26,618 nucleotides of DNA from Hyphomicrobiaceae bacterium (GTDB taxonomy: Bacteria > Pseudomonadota > Alphaproteobacteria > Rhizobiales > Hyphomicrobiaceae): assembly GCA_017353825.1 (NCBI GenBank), contig JAFMSC010000005.1, positions 1 to 26,618 on the forward strand, written 5' to 3'. Each line of letters begins with the position of its first letter. Position 1 is the first letter of the stretch. A model generated the notes under the pieces. It worked only from the letters and a program-made list of their open reading frames with translations, ran no database searches and was not told the DNA's origin. A program made the position numbers and the translations under genes. This document shows positions 6,579-15,023 of the stretch, in pieces.

Positions 6579-7591
6579 TGATCCCGGTCACGGTCCTGAC
6601 CGGCTTTCTGGGCAGCGGCAAGACGACCCTGCTCGCCCGCCTCTTGAAGTCTCCCGAATTCGCGCGCACGGCTGTGATCATCAACGAGTTCGGCGAGGTC
6701 GGCATCGACCACGATCTCCTCGAGGCCGGCGAGGAGAGTTTCGTCCAGCTGGAGACGGGCTGTCTGTGCTGCGCGAGCCGCGGCGATGTCGAGGCAACAA
6801 TCGCGCAGTTCCTGGCGCGGCGCGAGCGCGGCGCGGTACCTCCGTTCGAGCGCATCGTGATCGAAACGAGCGGCCTCGCCGACCCCGCCCCCATCCTCAA
6901 TGCCGTGATGCGCGAGGCGGCCCGCGGCACGGGCATCGAGCTCTGCAATGTGGTGACGACGGTCGATTGCGTGACCGGCCTTGATGCCCTTGCGCGCGAG
7001 CCGCAATCGGTACGGCAGGTCGCCGTCGCCGACCGTCTGGTCCTGACGAAAGCGGACATCGGCGGCGTGCCGCCGGCGCTGCGCGCTCACCTTGCTGCGA
7101 TCAACCCTGGCACGCCGGCGACCGAGGCTCAGTTCGGCGACGTCGACGTGGCGCGGCTCTTCAACGCCGCGCGCGATCCTGCCGCCAGCTTCGAAATATC
7201 CTCCCGGGACGCCGCCCGCCGCGTCCACGCACATCACAACGATATCCAATGCATCGTCATCCGCCGCGAGCAGCCGGTGCCCGCTCTTTTGATCACGCTT
7301 TTGCTGGAAGCGCTCGCCGATCATTGTGGCGCCGAGCTGCTGCGGTTGAAGGGACTCCTCTACATCAAGGAGCGCCCCGAGCATCCTGCCGTGATCCACG
7401 GCGTACAGCACGTGTTCCACGCACCGAAGTGGCTCGACCGGTGGCCCTCCGGCGACCGCAGCACGCGCCTCGTGCTCATCGGGCGCGGCCTTTCTGCGCC
7501 CTGGATTGAGTGCGTTATGGCCGCATTGGAAACGGAGCTGGTCGAGATTGCCGCCACCAACAGGTCACGACCTGTGGCGATCGAGAACTGA
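6575..7591 (+). CDS. CobW/COG0523-family G3E GTPase (putative metallochaperone)
   Basis: A 338-residue G3E P-loop GTPase. It shows Walker A GFLGSGKTT (10-18), INEFGEVG (36-43), the family metal-binding motif GCLCC with Cys63, Cys65 and Cys66, the Walker B region IVIETSGLADP (94-104), the guanine-specificity motif TKAD (158-161), a short His run HAHH (218-221) and a CobW_C domain from about 225. COG0523 proteins deliver zinc or other metals to client enzymes using GTP. Third in a coupled operon behind a binuclear metal amidohydrolase, it probably metallates that enzyme. The GTG at 6575 overlaps the previous stop; an ATG at 6578 is equally possible. Confidence 0.9.
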   Translation: MMIPVTVLTGFLGSGKTTLLARLLKSPEFARTAVIINEFGEVGIDHDLLEAGEESFVQLETGCLCCASRGDVEATIAQFLARRERGAVPPFERIVIETSGLADPAPILNAVMREAARGTGIELCNVVTTVDCVTGLDALAREPQSVRQVAVADRLVLTKADIGGVPPALRAHLAAINPGTPATEAQFGDVDVARLFNAARDPAASFEISSRDAARRVHAHHNDIQCIVIRREQPVPALLITLLLEALADHCGAELLRLKGLLYIKERPEHPAVIHGVQHVFHAPKWLDRWPSGDRSTRLVLIGRGLSAPWIECVMAALETELVEIAATNRSRPVAIEN

Positions 7592-7796
7592 GGTCAGCCC
7601 GGACAAGCTGTCCCAGCCCTTCGCTCGGTCTATGGTGGCGTGTTGCCTGATCGCTTGGCACCGTGCGCTCGTGGACACTGCGGGCGCTTGCCATCTCGGC
7701 TTACGGCAGGGACCGGCCGCAGGGGAAGCGGTGGCGCGCAGCGGCTCGCAATCCTCTCGGGCGGCCGGTTGCCGACGGATAGGAGTTGGACGATGG

Positions 7797-8753
7797 TCAC
7801 CCGCGTCGCGGATCGCTGGCGAAGGGCGGATCGCGTGCCAGCACCTCCTCTATGCGCTCGGGCTCCACCTTCACCTCGAGCCCGGCCCGCTCCAGCTGGA
7901 GCAGCATCGGCGAGCGGCTATCGCGGTCACCCCAGCCGCGGTTGAGCGCTTCCGTCAGCTCGGCGAATGCCAGATTGGCAATCCGCATCGGCACGCCCAG
8001 CTCACGGCCGAGCTCAGTCGCGAGCCGCATATCCTTGTGCGCCAGTTTCAGGGCGAAGTTCGCCGGGTCGTACTTGTTGATTAGGAACCGATCGTGCAGG
8101 CGGTCGAATGTGCGCGAGCGTCCTTGCGCGCCGCTGCGCACCGCCTCCCAGAGCGCCAACGGATCGACGCCGGCCTTGATGCCCATGGAGAACACCTCCG
8201 CGAGCGTGGTCTGGATGGCGTAGCCGGCGCAGTTGTGCACGAGCTTGGCCACCGAGCCGGCGCCGATTGGACCGATGTAGCGGGCGGCATCGCCGATGGC
8301 ATCGAGGAGCGGCTTGTGTCTCTCAAAGGCGTCCTCACTGCCGCCGACCCAGATGGCAAGCCGACGGGACTTGGCGCCCTGCGGTCCGCCGCTCACCGGT
8401 GCATCAAGAAGCTCGTGTCCGCGCTCGGTGTAGACCTGGTGGGCCCGGCGGACGAGGGATGGGGAGTTGGTTGTCAGGTCAAACAGGGTCGCACCCTTCG
8501 CCATCCCCTCGATCACCCCGTTCGTGCCGAGTGCCACGGCCTCGAACTCGGGCGGCCCCGGCAGCGACGTGAAGATCACCTCGCTTAGCTCGCCGACAGC
8601 CCTAGGCGTTTCCGCCCACAATGCCCCAGCGGCCAGGTGAGGCGTCGCGCGCTCACGGCGAACATCGTTGACAATGAGCTTGTGGCCTGCCTGCTGCAGG
8701 TTCCGCGCCATGCTGGCGCCCATGGTACCAAGGCCGATGAACCCCACCTGCAT
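7797..8753 (-). CDS. 3-hydroxyisobutyrate dehydrogenase-family beta-hydroxyacid dehydrogenase
   Basis: A 318-residue NAD(P)-dependent beta-hydroxyacid dehydrogenase. It opens with the nucleotide-binding loop GFIGLGTMGASMARNL (4-19), has the substrate signature DAPVSGG (117-123), and the catalytic Lys170 with Asn174 in GSVAKLVHN, all intact and at family-typical positions; the length is close to the usual 290-300. The family oxidises 3-hydroxyisobutyrate, tartronate semialdehyde, glycerate or related acids, and the actual substrate is not resolvable. GGAGG precedes the ATG at 8753; upstream extension of the frame is not homologous. It lies 29 bp behind tctB on the same strand, so transport of an acid and its oxidation may be co-expressed. 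Confidence 0.88.
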   Translation of the reverse strand: MQVGFIGLGTMGASMARNLQQAGHKLIVNDVRRERATPHLAAGALWAETPRAVGELSEVIFTSLPGPPEFEAVALGTNGVIEGMAKGATLFDLTTNSPSLVRRAHQVYTERGHELLDAPVSGGPQGAKSRRLAIWVGGSEDAFERHKPLLDAIGDAARYIGPIGAGSVAKLVHNCAGYAIQTTLAEVFSMGIKAGVDPLALWEAVRSGAQGRSRTFDRLHDRFLINKYDPANFALKLAHKDMRLATELGRELGVPMRIANLAFAELTEALNRGWGDRDSRSPMLLQLERAGLEVKVEPERIEEVLARDPPFASDPRRG

Positions 8754-8782
8754 GCGAGACCTCCAGATTGCCGTCGATGCCC

Positions 8783-9253
8783 TCAGTTCCAGATGTAGCC
8801 TTTGGGTAGCGGGATATCGGCGAACCACACGAAAGTTGCGTGGAATGCCAGTGCTAACATCACCGCCGCGATGGCGTTCTTCCACCACGCCCAGGCGCCG
8901 AGGAGCTGCAGCTGTGCGGCGAGGAATAGAGGAGAAGCCAGCGAGAAGCCGAGCACCGGTATCAGGGCGGCGAACGCGGCGAGCGTGACCAAGGTGAGGA
9001 TCAGCTGCGACGCCACGCTCGCAGAAACTCCCATAGCGCTCTGTTGCGGTTGCGGTTCGGCTTGTCGAGCGCCGAGCAGGCGCCACAGGCCAGCCGCCAA
9101 CATCAACAGGCCGAGTGCCAACAAATAGCGGTCGGGACCGACGGCGTCGAAATTGGCAGCTCGGCGGTCCTGCTGCGATATGCGCCAGCCGTCGGCGAGC
9201 GAGACCGCGCCGAGCAATACGTATGCAATCGCCTGGGCGCGCTCCAGAAGCAT
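8783..9253 (-). CDS. tctB: Tripartite tricarboxylate transporter, small membrane subunit TctB
   Basis: A 156-residue membrane protein with hydrophobic segments at about 8-22, 43-60, a long double stretch 80-113 and 121-145, the layout of TctB small subunits. The Gly/Leu-rich LLALGLLMLAAGLWRLLG and the ending IPLPKGYIWN fit the family. TctB partners the large permease TctA and the periplasmic binder TctC to import carboxylates. Its position is unusual: it is transcribed away from tctA and tctC rather than standing between them. A -10-like TATTAT lies on the minus strand at 9339-9344, without a clear -35. Confidence 0.82.
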   Translation of the reverse strand: MLLERAQAIAYVLLGAVSLADGWRISQQDRRAANFDAVGPDRYLLALGLLMLAAGLWRLLGARQAEPQPQQSAMGVSASVASQLILTLVTLAAFAALIPVLGFSLASPLFLAAQLQLLGAWAWWKNAIAAVMLALAFHATFVWFADIPLPKGYIWN

Positions 9254-9276
9254 AGCGCGGACCTTTCCCCCTTCGT

Positions 9277-9293
9277 CTCGGCCCCCGGCCGAG
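9277..9293. promoter_or_regulatory. 7-bp inverted repeat in the tctB/tctA divergent region
   Basis: CTCGGCC (9277-9283), spacer CCC, GGCCGAG (9287-9293): a perfect dyad 24 bp upstream of the tctB start, within the 270-bp region shared with tctA. It could be an operator or a leader hairpin affecting tctB translation. GC-rich dyads arise easily in such DNA, so confidence is low. Confidence 0.35.
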
Positions 9294-9523
9294 GGCCTCG
9301 CGGTATCCGAGTGTACGGTGCCCTTCGCCCGAATGTCGATAATAGCAAATCCCGCTCACAGGAATGAGCTATCGTCTTCCAGTCCGCTGACTTTATGGCG
9401 TCTTGGCGCCAGCCCGTGCTAGCAATGTTGGCAGGCGCACAATGCGCCGCCGGCAGGGCTCGCTCCACCTCAGCACCACGCGCGCTGGAGGGCGCAGCGA
9501 GACCATGCGGCCCAGGGAGAGAA

Positions 9524-11044
9524 ATGCGTATGGACGTGGGCCTTTTGTCCGGGTTGGCCAACGCCATGTCCCTGGCCAACATCGGCTTTGCATTGATTGG
9601 GTGCCTGCTCGGGACGCTCGTTGGCATCCTACCGGGCCTCGGACCCGCCTCCGCCATGGCGATCCTGCTTCCGGTGGCGCTCTATCTGCCACCCGCCGGT
9701 GCCATCATTATCATGTCCGGCATCTACTACGGGGCAATGTACGGCGGCTCAACCACCGCAATCCTGATGAATATCCCGGGCGAAGTCGCCTCCGTCGTCA
9801 CAACCCAGGACGGCTTCGCCATGACCAAGCAGGGCCGCGCTGGTGAAGCGCTCGCCATCGCTGCCATCGGCTCCTATCTGGCGGGAATGCTGGGCACGCT
9901 CGCAATCGCCGTGCTCGGGCCGACGGTGGCCGACCTCGCGCTGCATTTCGGTCCGCCGGAATACTTCGGCCTGGTGCTGTTCTCGATGACCGCACTCGTC
10001 AGCTTCTCCGGTCGCTCAATCCTGGCCGCGCTAATGCTCGGCGTGCTTGGCATGTGGCTCGCCTCGATCGGCACCGATCCGCTCACAGGTACACAGCGGC
10101 TCAACTTCGGCTCCATCCAGTTGATGAAGGGCTTCGATGTCGTACCGGTCCTGATTGGCCTTTTTGGCATAGCCGAGGTGCTCTCAACACTCGAGCAGAA
10201 GACCCAGCAGATCTACGCGGGCCGACTTGGCTCGGCGTGGTCGATGATCCCGCGCGGGGTTGAGCTCGTCCGCGGCCTTGCCGCCTCGCTGCGTGGCACG
10301 CTGATCGGCTTCGTGCTCGGGCTGTTGCCGGGCATGCTCCCGGCGTTGACCGCGTATCTCTCTTACGACGTGGAGCGGCAGGTGTCGCGCACGCCGGAGA
10401 AGTTCGGCACCGGCATGATCGAGGGAGTGGCGGCGCCCGAGGCTGCCAACAACGCCACGGCCATGGCCGGCTTCATCCCGTTGCTCTCGCTCGGCATCCC
10501 GACCACCCCGGCCCTCGCCATTCTGCTTGGCACGCTGATGATCAACGGCCTGACCCCCGGCCCAATGCTGTTCCAGCAACAGGCGCTGCTGGTGTGGACG
10601 GTGATCGGGTCCATGCTAATCGCCAATACGGCTCTCCTCATCCTCAACCTGCCGTTGGTCGGGCTTTGGGCGCGCATCAGCCAGATACCCTACCACGTGC
10701 TCGGTCCCATCGTCCTCTGCGTGTGTGTCGTCGGTGCCTATGCACCACGCAACACCATGTTTGATGTATGGGTGGCGATCCTCTTCGGAATCGTTGGCTA
10801 CGTGCTGCGACGCCTGGGGATGCCGCTGGCGGTGCTGGTGCTGGGCTTGCTGCTGGGGCCGCTGTTCGAGCAGTCGCTGCGGCAGTCGATCGCGCTCGAA
10901 GGCACGCCCGCCATCTTCTTCACGCGTCCGATTCCCCTGGCGCTCATGATCGCCGCCGCGCTGGTCCTGGCGGGGACGGTGTGGCTGCGGCGCCGCTCGC
11001 GCACCGTGCAGGGCCTGATCCATGAGAGCGTCAACCAGAGTTGA
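9524..11044 (+). CDS. tctA: Tripartite tricarboxylate transporter, large permease subunit TctA
   Basis: A 506-residue polytopic membrane protein, the translocation subunit of a TTT carboxylate importer driven by an ion gradient. Family signatures: GCLLGTLVGILPGLGPASAM near residues 26-45, YGAMYGGSTTAILMNIPGE about 69-87, the second repeat FVLGLLPGMLPAL, and the conserved loop APEAANNATAMAGFIPLLSLGIPTTP. Roughly 11-12 hydrophobic helices can be traced. The ATG at 9524 follows AGGGAGA; the frame is open upstream but lacks homology. tctC follows after 45 bp. The length matches the family (about 500). Confidence 0.93.
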   Translation: MRMDVGLLSGLANAMSLANIGFALIGCLLGTLVGILPGLGPASAMAILLPVALYLPPAGAIIIMSGIYYGAMYGGSTTAILMNIPGEVASVVTTQDGFAMTKQGRAGEALAIAAIGSYLAGMLGTLAIAVLGPTVADLALHFGPPEYFGLVLFSMTALVSFSGRSILAALMLGVLGMWLASIGTDPLTGTQRLNFGSIQLMKGFDVVPVLIGLFGIAEVLSTLEQKTQQIYAGRLGSAWSMIPRGVELVRGLAASLRGTLIGFVLGLLPGMLPALTAYLSYDVERQVSRTPEKFGTGMIEGVAAPEAANNATAMAGFIPLLSLGIPTTPALAILLGTLMINGLTPGPMLFQQQALLVWTVIGSMLIANTALLILNLPLVGLWARISQIPYHVLGPIVLCVCVVGAYAPRNTMFDVWVAILFGIVGYVLRRLGMPLAVLVLGLLLGPLFEQSLRQSIALEGTPAIFFTRPIPLALMIAAALVLAGTVWLRRRSRTVQGLIHESVNQS

Positions 11045-11089
11045 CCGCTATTCCCACTCGGAAGATCAAACAAGGCACGGAGGAGAGAC

Positions 11090-12046
11090 ATGCTGCGAAT
11101 TGCGATGCTTGCCCTGGCTGTGCTCGCCATCACTTTGTCAGGCACGAGCGCCCAGGATAAGTATCCCACCAAGCCGATCGAGATTATCGTGCCCTACGTG
11201 GCCGGTGCATCGACCGACTTGGGCGCCCGCGTGATGGCGCAAGTGCTGGAGACACGCTGGCAGGTGCCGGTCAGGGTGATCAACAAGCCAGGCGGCAACA
11301 CCGTGCCGGCCGTGACCGAGATGATGAGCGCCAAGCCCGACGGCACGCTGTTCCTGATGGACAACATCGCCTCGAGCGCCATGCTCGACACCGTGGTCAA
11401 GAACCTGCCCTACAAGGTATTCGACCGCTCGTTTGTGGCCATGACGGGCTACACGCCGATGATGTTCATCGTCCACGTCGACTCACCCTTCAAGACCCTA
11501 GGCGACGCGGTCGAGGCCTTGAAGTCCGACACCGCCAAATTCACGTGGACCTCGCTCGGCGGCGTCGGCGGTCAGGACCTGGCGTTCCGCCAATTCTTTG
11601 CCGCTACGGGCGTGGAGATCGGCAAGGCGCGCGCGATCGCGCTGAAAGGCGGCGCCGAGGCCGTCACCCTCACGGCGGGCGGCCATGTGCGGCTTGGCGC
11701 CGGGACCTGGAGCGCCATCGCCGCCCCGCTCGGCGCCAACAAGCTGCGGGTCTTGGCGGTCGCCGGCAATGTGCGCTGGCCGCGCCTCCCCGACGCCCCG
11801 ACGACGACCGAGGCGGGCTATCCCGAAATCGATGCCCAGTACTGGATCGGGGTGTCCGGACCGCCAGGCCTGGCTGCCAACATCGTCGACACCTGGAATG
11901 AGGCGCTACGCCAGCTGTTGGCTGACAAGGAGGTGCAGGAGAAGATGCTCAACGCCGGGCTTCTCACCGCGTACCTCGACCCCGAAGCCATGATGGCTCG
12001 CGTGGAGCGTGACCGCAAGGCCGTCCAGACACTGTTCGGCAACTGA
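11090..12046 (+). CDS. tctC: Tripartite tricarboxylate transporter substrate-binding protein TctC (Bug family)
   Basis: A 318-residue periplasmic solute-binding protein. It has a short hydrophobic signal peptide (residues 1-21, cleavage near TSA/QDK), then YPTKPIEIIVPYVAGASTDL, the Bug-family opening with the ligand-loop Gly/Ala/Ser/Thr, and VINKPGGNTVPA, the second conserved block. GNVRWPRLPDAPTTTEAGYP around 223-242 and GPPGLAANIVDTWNEAL are also typical. It captures a carboxylate and passes it to TctA-TctB. A strong GGAGGAGA precedes the ATG. The ligand cannot be predicted from sequence alone. Confidence 0.93.
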   Translation: MLRIAMLALAVLAITLSGTSAQDKYPTKPIEIIVPYVAGASTDLGARVMAQVLETRWQVPVRVINKPGGNTVPAVTEMMSAKPDGTLFLMDNIASSAMLDTVVKNLPYKVFDRSFVAMTGYTPMMFIVHVDSPFKTLGDAVEALKSDTAKFTWTSLGGVGGQDLAFRQFFAATGVEIGKARAIALKGGAEAVTLTAGGHVRLGAGTWSAIAAPLGANKLRVLAVAGNVRWPRLPDAPTTTEAGYPEIDAQYWIGVSGPPGLAANIVDTWNEALRQLLADKEVQEKMLNAGLLTAYLDPEAMMARVERDRKAVQTLFGN

Positions 12047-12069
12047 ATGCAGCAAACCCAGAGCTCCCC

Positions 12070-12693
12070 ATGCAATTGATCGGCTCGCCCACCTCGCCGT
12101 ACGTGCGCAAGGTGCGGGTCTATCTGGCCGAGGCCGGCACGACGTGCGACTTCCTGCCGCTCGATGCCTGGCATCCTGACGCCCGGCTCCTCGACATGGC
12201 GCCTCTCGGCAAGGTCCCAGTGCTCGTACGCGATGACGGCAGCCCACTCTAGGACTCGCTGTTGGTGATCGAGTACCTGGAGAGCCTGTTGCCCCAGCCG
12301 AGGCGACTGCTGCCCTCGAAAGGGGGAGGAGCGCTGGGAGGTGCTACGGTGGCAGGCATTGGCGCATGGCGTGATTCGTCACGGTCTTGCGCTTGAACGA
12401 TCCTACGGCGTCCGGAAGCGCTGAGGAGCAGAGAGGTTGAGGCGCGGGAGGAGCTGCGGATCACGCGGGTACTCAACAGCATCGAATGGAGCATCGGTGG
12501 CGGCCAATGGCTGTCTCTCGATCGGCTTACGCTGGCCGATGTCGTGCTGGGCGTGGCCATGCAATACATGGACTTCCGCGACCCGCACGATTGGCGCGCC
12601 AGCCGGCCGGCGCTGGCGAGATGGGCGGCTGCCATGCATGGTCGGGCAAGCTTTGCCGGTACGTTGCCACCGGGCTTCACTCCTGTTGCGTGA
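12070..12693 (+). pseudogene. Glutathione S-transferase, disrupted by a stop and two frameshifts
   Basis: The first frame reads MQLIGSPTSPYVRKVRVYLA, a thioredoxin-fold GST opening with the glutathione-site SPYVRKV, and GKVPVLVRDDG with the cis-Pro. An amber codon at 12250-12252 falls where relatives have Tyr in LYDS; the frame continues with DSLLVIEYLESLLPQ. A shift near 12322-12328 (G-run) moves to EERWEVLRWQALAHGVIRHG, and a second near 12400-12412 returns to the original frame, ending REELRITRVLNSIEWSIGGG to PPGFTPVA at a TGA. About 205 residues would be coded if repaired, a normal GST length. It follows tctC by 23 bp and was probably in its operon. Confidence 0.82.
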
Positions 12694-12710
12694 GCAATTC
12701 TCGCCGCCAA

Positions 12711-13229
12711 TCAGCTAAAAATGCGCGGCGAGATCGGCTTGAAGATGCGCACGCCGCTACGGCCAAACAGGTCCGCGGTGAGCCGCCAGGCCGGGACGAC
12801 GGCGATGCCCCGCCGCCCCACGGAGCGATCGAGGCCGGTGCTCTCGAGCCAGGTCATGACGCGGCGATAGGCTTCCGGAACCTCGGCGTCGGCCTCGAGC
12901 ACCAGGAGGTGGGCGTCGGCGGGCACATCGGGCGTCTCGTCGATGCCGGCGAACAGGTTGCGGTACCAATTCGTGTGCTCCGCCTGCCATTCGCCGGTGG
13001 ACGCGGGCCCGCCGTGAGCGCGGTATTCCTCGCTGTCGAAGACCGCCCCTGAGACGACGTCGTGCATAGCGAGCCACGGCGAAGGGGTGGCCGTGATGGC
13101 GCGGAAGCGCTGACTGGCGCGGAAGCCCGGCACGCTGCGAATGAGCTTCGTCACGTGGTCGAGATACCAGGCGTGCCAATCGGCCTCGCGGGCCGGATTG
13201 CGAAAGTCCATTTCCACCATATAGAGCAT
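12711..13229 (-). CDS. Hypothetical protein, possibly dimeric alpha/beta-barrel (EthD-like)
   Basis: A 172-residue protein opening MLYMVEMDFRNPAREADWHA, with WYLDHVTKLIRSVPGFRASQ at about 22-41 and repeated aromatic residues. A strand followed by a helix with W-x-x-W/Y and a PGF turn resembles ferredoxin-like EthD/stress-response barrels, which bind or transform small organic acids. A second half-domain around 95-150 may repeat the fold. I cannot name the family with certainty. The start at 13229 has GGGAGA about 10 bp upstream; a second ATG lies three codons in. It follows the FAD-dependent oxidoreductase by 35 bp on the same strand, so the two likely form an operon. Confidence 0.7.
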   Translation of the reverse strand: MLYMVEMDFRNPAREADWHAWYLDHVTKLIRSVPGFRASQRFRAITATPSPWLAMHDVVSGAVFDSEEYRAHGGPASTGEWQAEHTNWYRNLFAGIDETPDVPADAHLLVLEADAEVPEAYRRVMTWLESTGLDRSVGRRGIAVVPAWRLTADLFGRSGVRIFKPISPRIFS

Positions 13230-13264
13230 CGCAGCGTGGTCTCCCTTGTCTCCGGTTGCGCGTG

Positions 13265-14854
13265 CTAAGCTTGTACGTGCTTGCTTGGCACGTACGTTGC
13301 CTCCCTCGCCCGTCGGTCGTGGCCCCGCTCCGCGAGCGCCGCGTGCCGGCCGGCAATCCGTCCGGAGATGAAGGCCCAGGCCAAGTGGTGGCCATGGCCG
13401 TAGAGCAAGAGGCCCCCTTGGCCGACCGAGCCTGCCGCATACAGCCCGGGGATCGGGCGGCCGTCGCCGCCGACGACCTCCAGGCGCTCGGTGACGCGCA
13501 AGCCGCCGTCCGTGAACACCACATAGGGTTTGATGGGCCCGAGCGCGATGAACGGCGGACGCGTGAGCGGGGAGCGACCACACGCGCTCGCCGCGGTATT
13601 GCTGGCCGCCACCGTCTCTGCGAGAGCATCCCCCGGAACACCGATGAGCGAGCCGAGTTTCTCCAACGACGGTGCCTCATGAAAGATGTCCCGGCGGTTG
13701 TACCGGTAATCGGCAATGTAGGCATAGGCAATGCCGGGCGCGGTTGAGACGAAATTCGGCCAGCGTGAGAAGGTCTCCGCAATCGCGCCATCGAGAATGG
13801 CGTAGGCGGTCGCCCGCGGCTCGTGAGGTAGATGGTCCTTCGGCGCCGCCAGCTCGTCCGCAAAGCGGCGGCCGAGCGCGTTCACCAGGATCGCGCCCTG
13901 CCTGTAGAGGTTAGCCTCCACTCCGAGGGCAGTGGTGACGAAGCCCATGAGAACCGGCCGCAGCGCATCGGGCAGCGTCTCGGCCGCCATCCTGGCGACC
14001 CAGCCGACGATGCGCCAAGGCGGCACCCGGCGCACCAGGCTGGTCCTCGCCGGCGGGACGAAGCGCAGACGCGGTCCGTGGACGATGTCGCCGTTGACAA
14101 TCTGGGCCCCGAGCGCCATCGCCAGCTTGTGGCCGTCACCCGTGCTCCCCCCGTTGACCGCGGGGGTCTTGGCAGCTGCTGGAGAGGCAAAGTTGGCCTT
14201 CATTTCCGGCTCGGCGCTGAAATCGCCCGTGGCCAGGACAACGCCGCTGCTGGCCACGAAGGCGAGGCCTGCTCCATCGCCCGCCTCGGCCACGACGCCA
14301 CATACGCGCCCGCCGTCGAGCAGGAGCCGCCTGGCGCGCAGCCCCGTATAGATGTCGACGCCACGCCTGCGGCAGTGCCGGCCGAGGACGGCAGGAAAGG
14401 CGCGCGAGTTCGGCAGCACGTTGTGCATCCGCGGTCGGCGGTGCGGCGGTTCCGGGCTCGGCCCGGCGAACACAAGCCCGACCGAGAGCAGCCAATCGAA
14501 CATCTGCGTCGTGTTCTCGACCAGCAGGCGGCGCAGGGCGAGATTGTCCCGCTTGGCATTGCCACCGGCGAGCAGACCCAGGTCCTCGAAGTGCTCGTCT
14601 GCCGAGTCGGCGATGCCAGCGCGCCGCTGATGCGGCGTGTTGATCGCGGTTACGGAGCCGACGGACCAGGCCGTCGTCCCGCCGAGCCGACCGGCCTTTT
14701 CGATGAGCACGACGCGACGCCCGAGCGCCGCTGCGCTGCTGGCTGCGGCGAGGCCGGCACCGCCACCACCGACCGCCACCACATCCGCGTCCACGCACGG
14801 CAGGTCTCCGTGGCGCGGGGATCGGGGTGCTCGGCGCGAACCTCCGTTGCCCAT
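13265..14854 (-). CDS. FAD-dependent oxidoreductase (FAD_binding_2, fumarate reductase/3-ketosteroid dehydrogenase-like)
   Basis: A 529-residue flavoprotein. The FAD-binding motif VGGGGAGLAAASSAAALG (28-45) is followed by VVLIEKAGRLGGTTAWSVGS, and the C-terminal FAD domain reads FTDGGLRV and GLYAAGSVGQGGLLLYGHG, all as in the soluble fumarate reductase/KSTD family. A central capping domain covers about 290-430. Members oxidise or reduce C-C bonds next to carbonyls. AAGGA lies 7 bp before the ATG at 14854, and upstream residues are not conserved. No Tat or Sec signal is evident. It is divergent from the PrpD gene and leads a two-gene operon. Confidence 0.88.
   Translation of the reverse strand: MGNGGSRRAPRSPRHGDLPCVDADVVAVGGGGAGLAAASSAAALGRRVVLIEKAGRLGGTTAWSVGSVTAINTPHQRRAGIADSADEHFEDLGLLAGGNAKRDNLALRRLLVENTTQMFDWLLSVGLVFAGPSPEPPHRRPRMHNVLPNSRAFPAVLGRHCRRRGVDIYTGLRARRLLLDGGRVCGVVAEAGDGAGLAFVASSGVVLATGDFSAEPEMKANFASPAAAKTPAVNGGSTGDGHKLAMALGAQIVNGDIVHGPRLRFVPPARTSLVRRVPPWRIVGWVARMAAETLPDALRPVLMGFVTTALGVEANLYRQGAILVNALGRRFADELAAPKDHLPHEPRATAYAILDGAIAETFSRWPNFVSTAPGIAYAYIADYRYNRRDIFHEAPSLEKLGSLIGVPGDALAETVAASNTAASACGRSPLTRPPFIALGPIKPYVVFTDGGLRVTERLEVVGGDGRPIPGLYAAGSVGQGGLLLYGHGHHLAWAFISGRIAGRHAALAERGHDRRAREATYVPSKHVQA
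13273..13295. repeat. Perfect 8-bp inverted repeat at 3' end of the flavoprotein gene
   Basis: GTACGTGC (13273-13280), a 7-nt spacer, GCACGTAC (13288-13295). It lies within the last ten codons of the FAD-oxidoreductase and 35-45 bp ahead of the next start. An RNA hairpin here could set relative expression of the two genes or protect the upstream mRNA. No T-run follows. Confidence 0.6.
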
Positions 14855-14967
14855 CGCGATGTCCTTCGGCGGCCGAATGCGAGCATTGAAACTCGACAAC
14901 GAGGCTATTGAGATTTGGAGCTTGCGGCAACGTAGAGCTGCCATGTCGGACCCGCGGTGTATCGCGG

Positions 14968-15023
14968 TTGACTCGACGAAGCCATGACCTAGACTAAAAA
15001 TGCATTCTACTGAGCGGAATTCC
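14968..15023 (+). promoter_or_regulatory. Promoter and candidate IclR operator of the prpD-like gene
   Basis: TTGACT (14968-14973) and TAGACT (14990-14995) are spaced by 16 bp, placing the transcription start near 15002. The palindrome GGAATTCC (15016-15023) follows and abuts the ATG at 15024. The same core with flanks, CGGAATTCCAT, occurs once more in front of the IclR pair. A repressor there would sit just downstream of the start site. The predicted start site excludes an upstream in-frame ATG at 15000. Confidence 0.55.

Noticed and set aside
6230..7420. 396-codon open frame opposite the GTPase gene
   Set aside because: It mirrors the GTPase in GC-rich DNA, is rich in Arg, Ala and Asp, and shows no motif; the plus-strand GTPase has all its family signatures.
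13832..14911. 359-codon open frame opposite the FAD-oxidoreductase
   Set aside because: Antisense shadow; the opposite strand carries complete FAD motifs.
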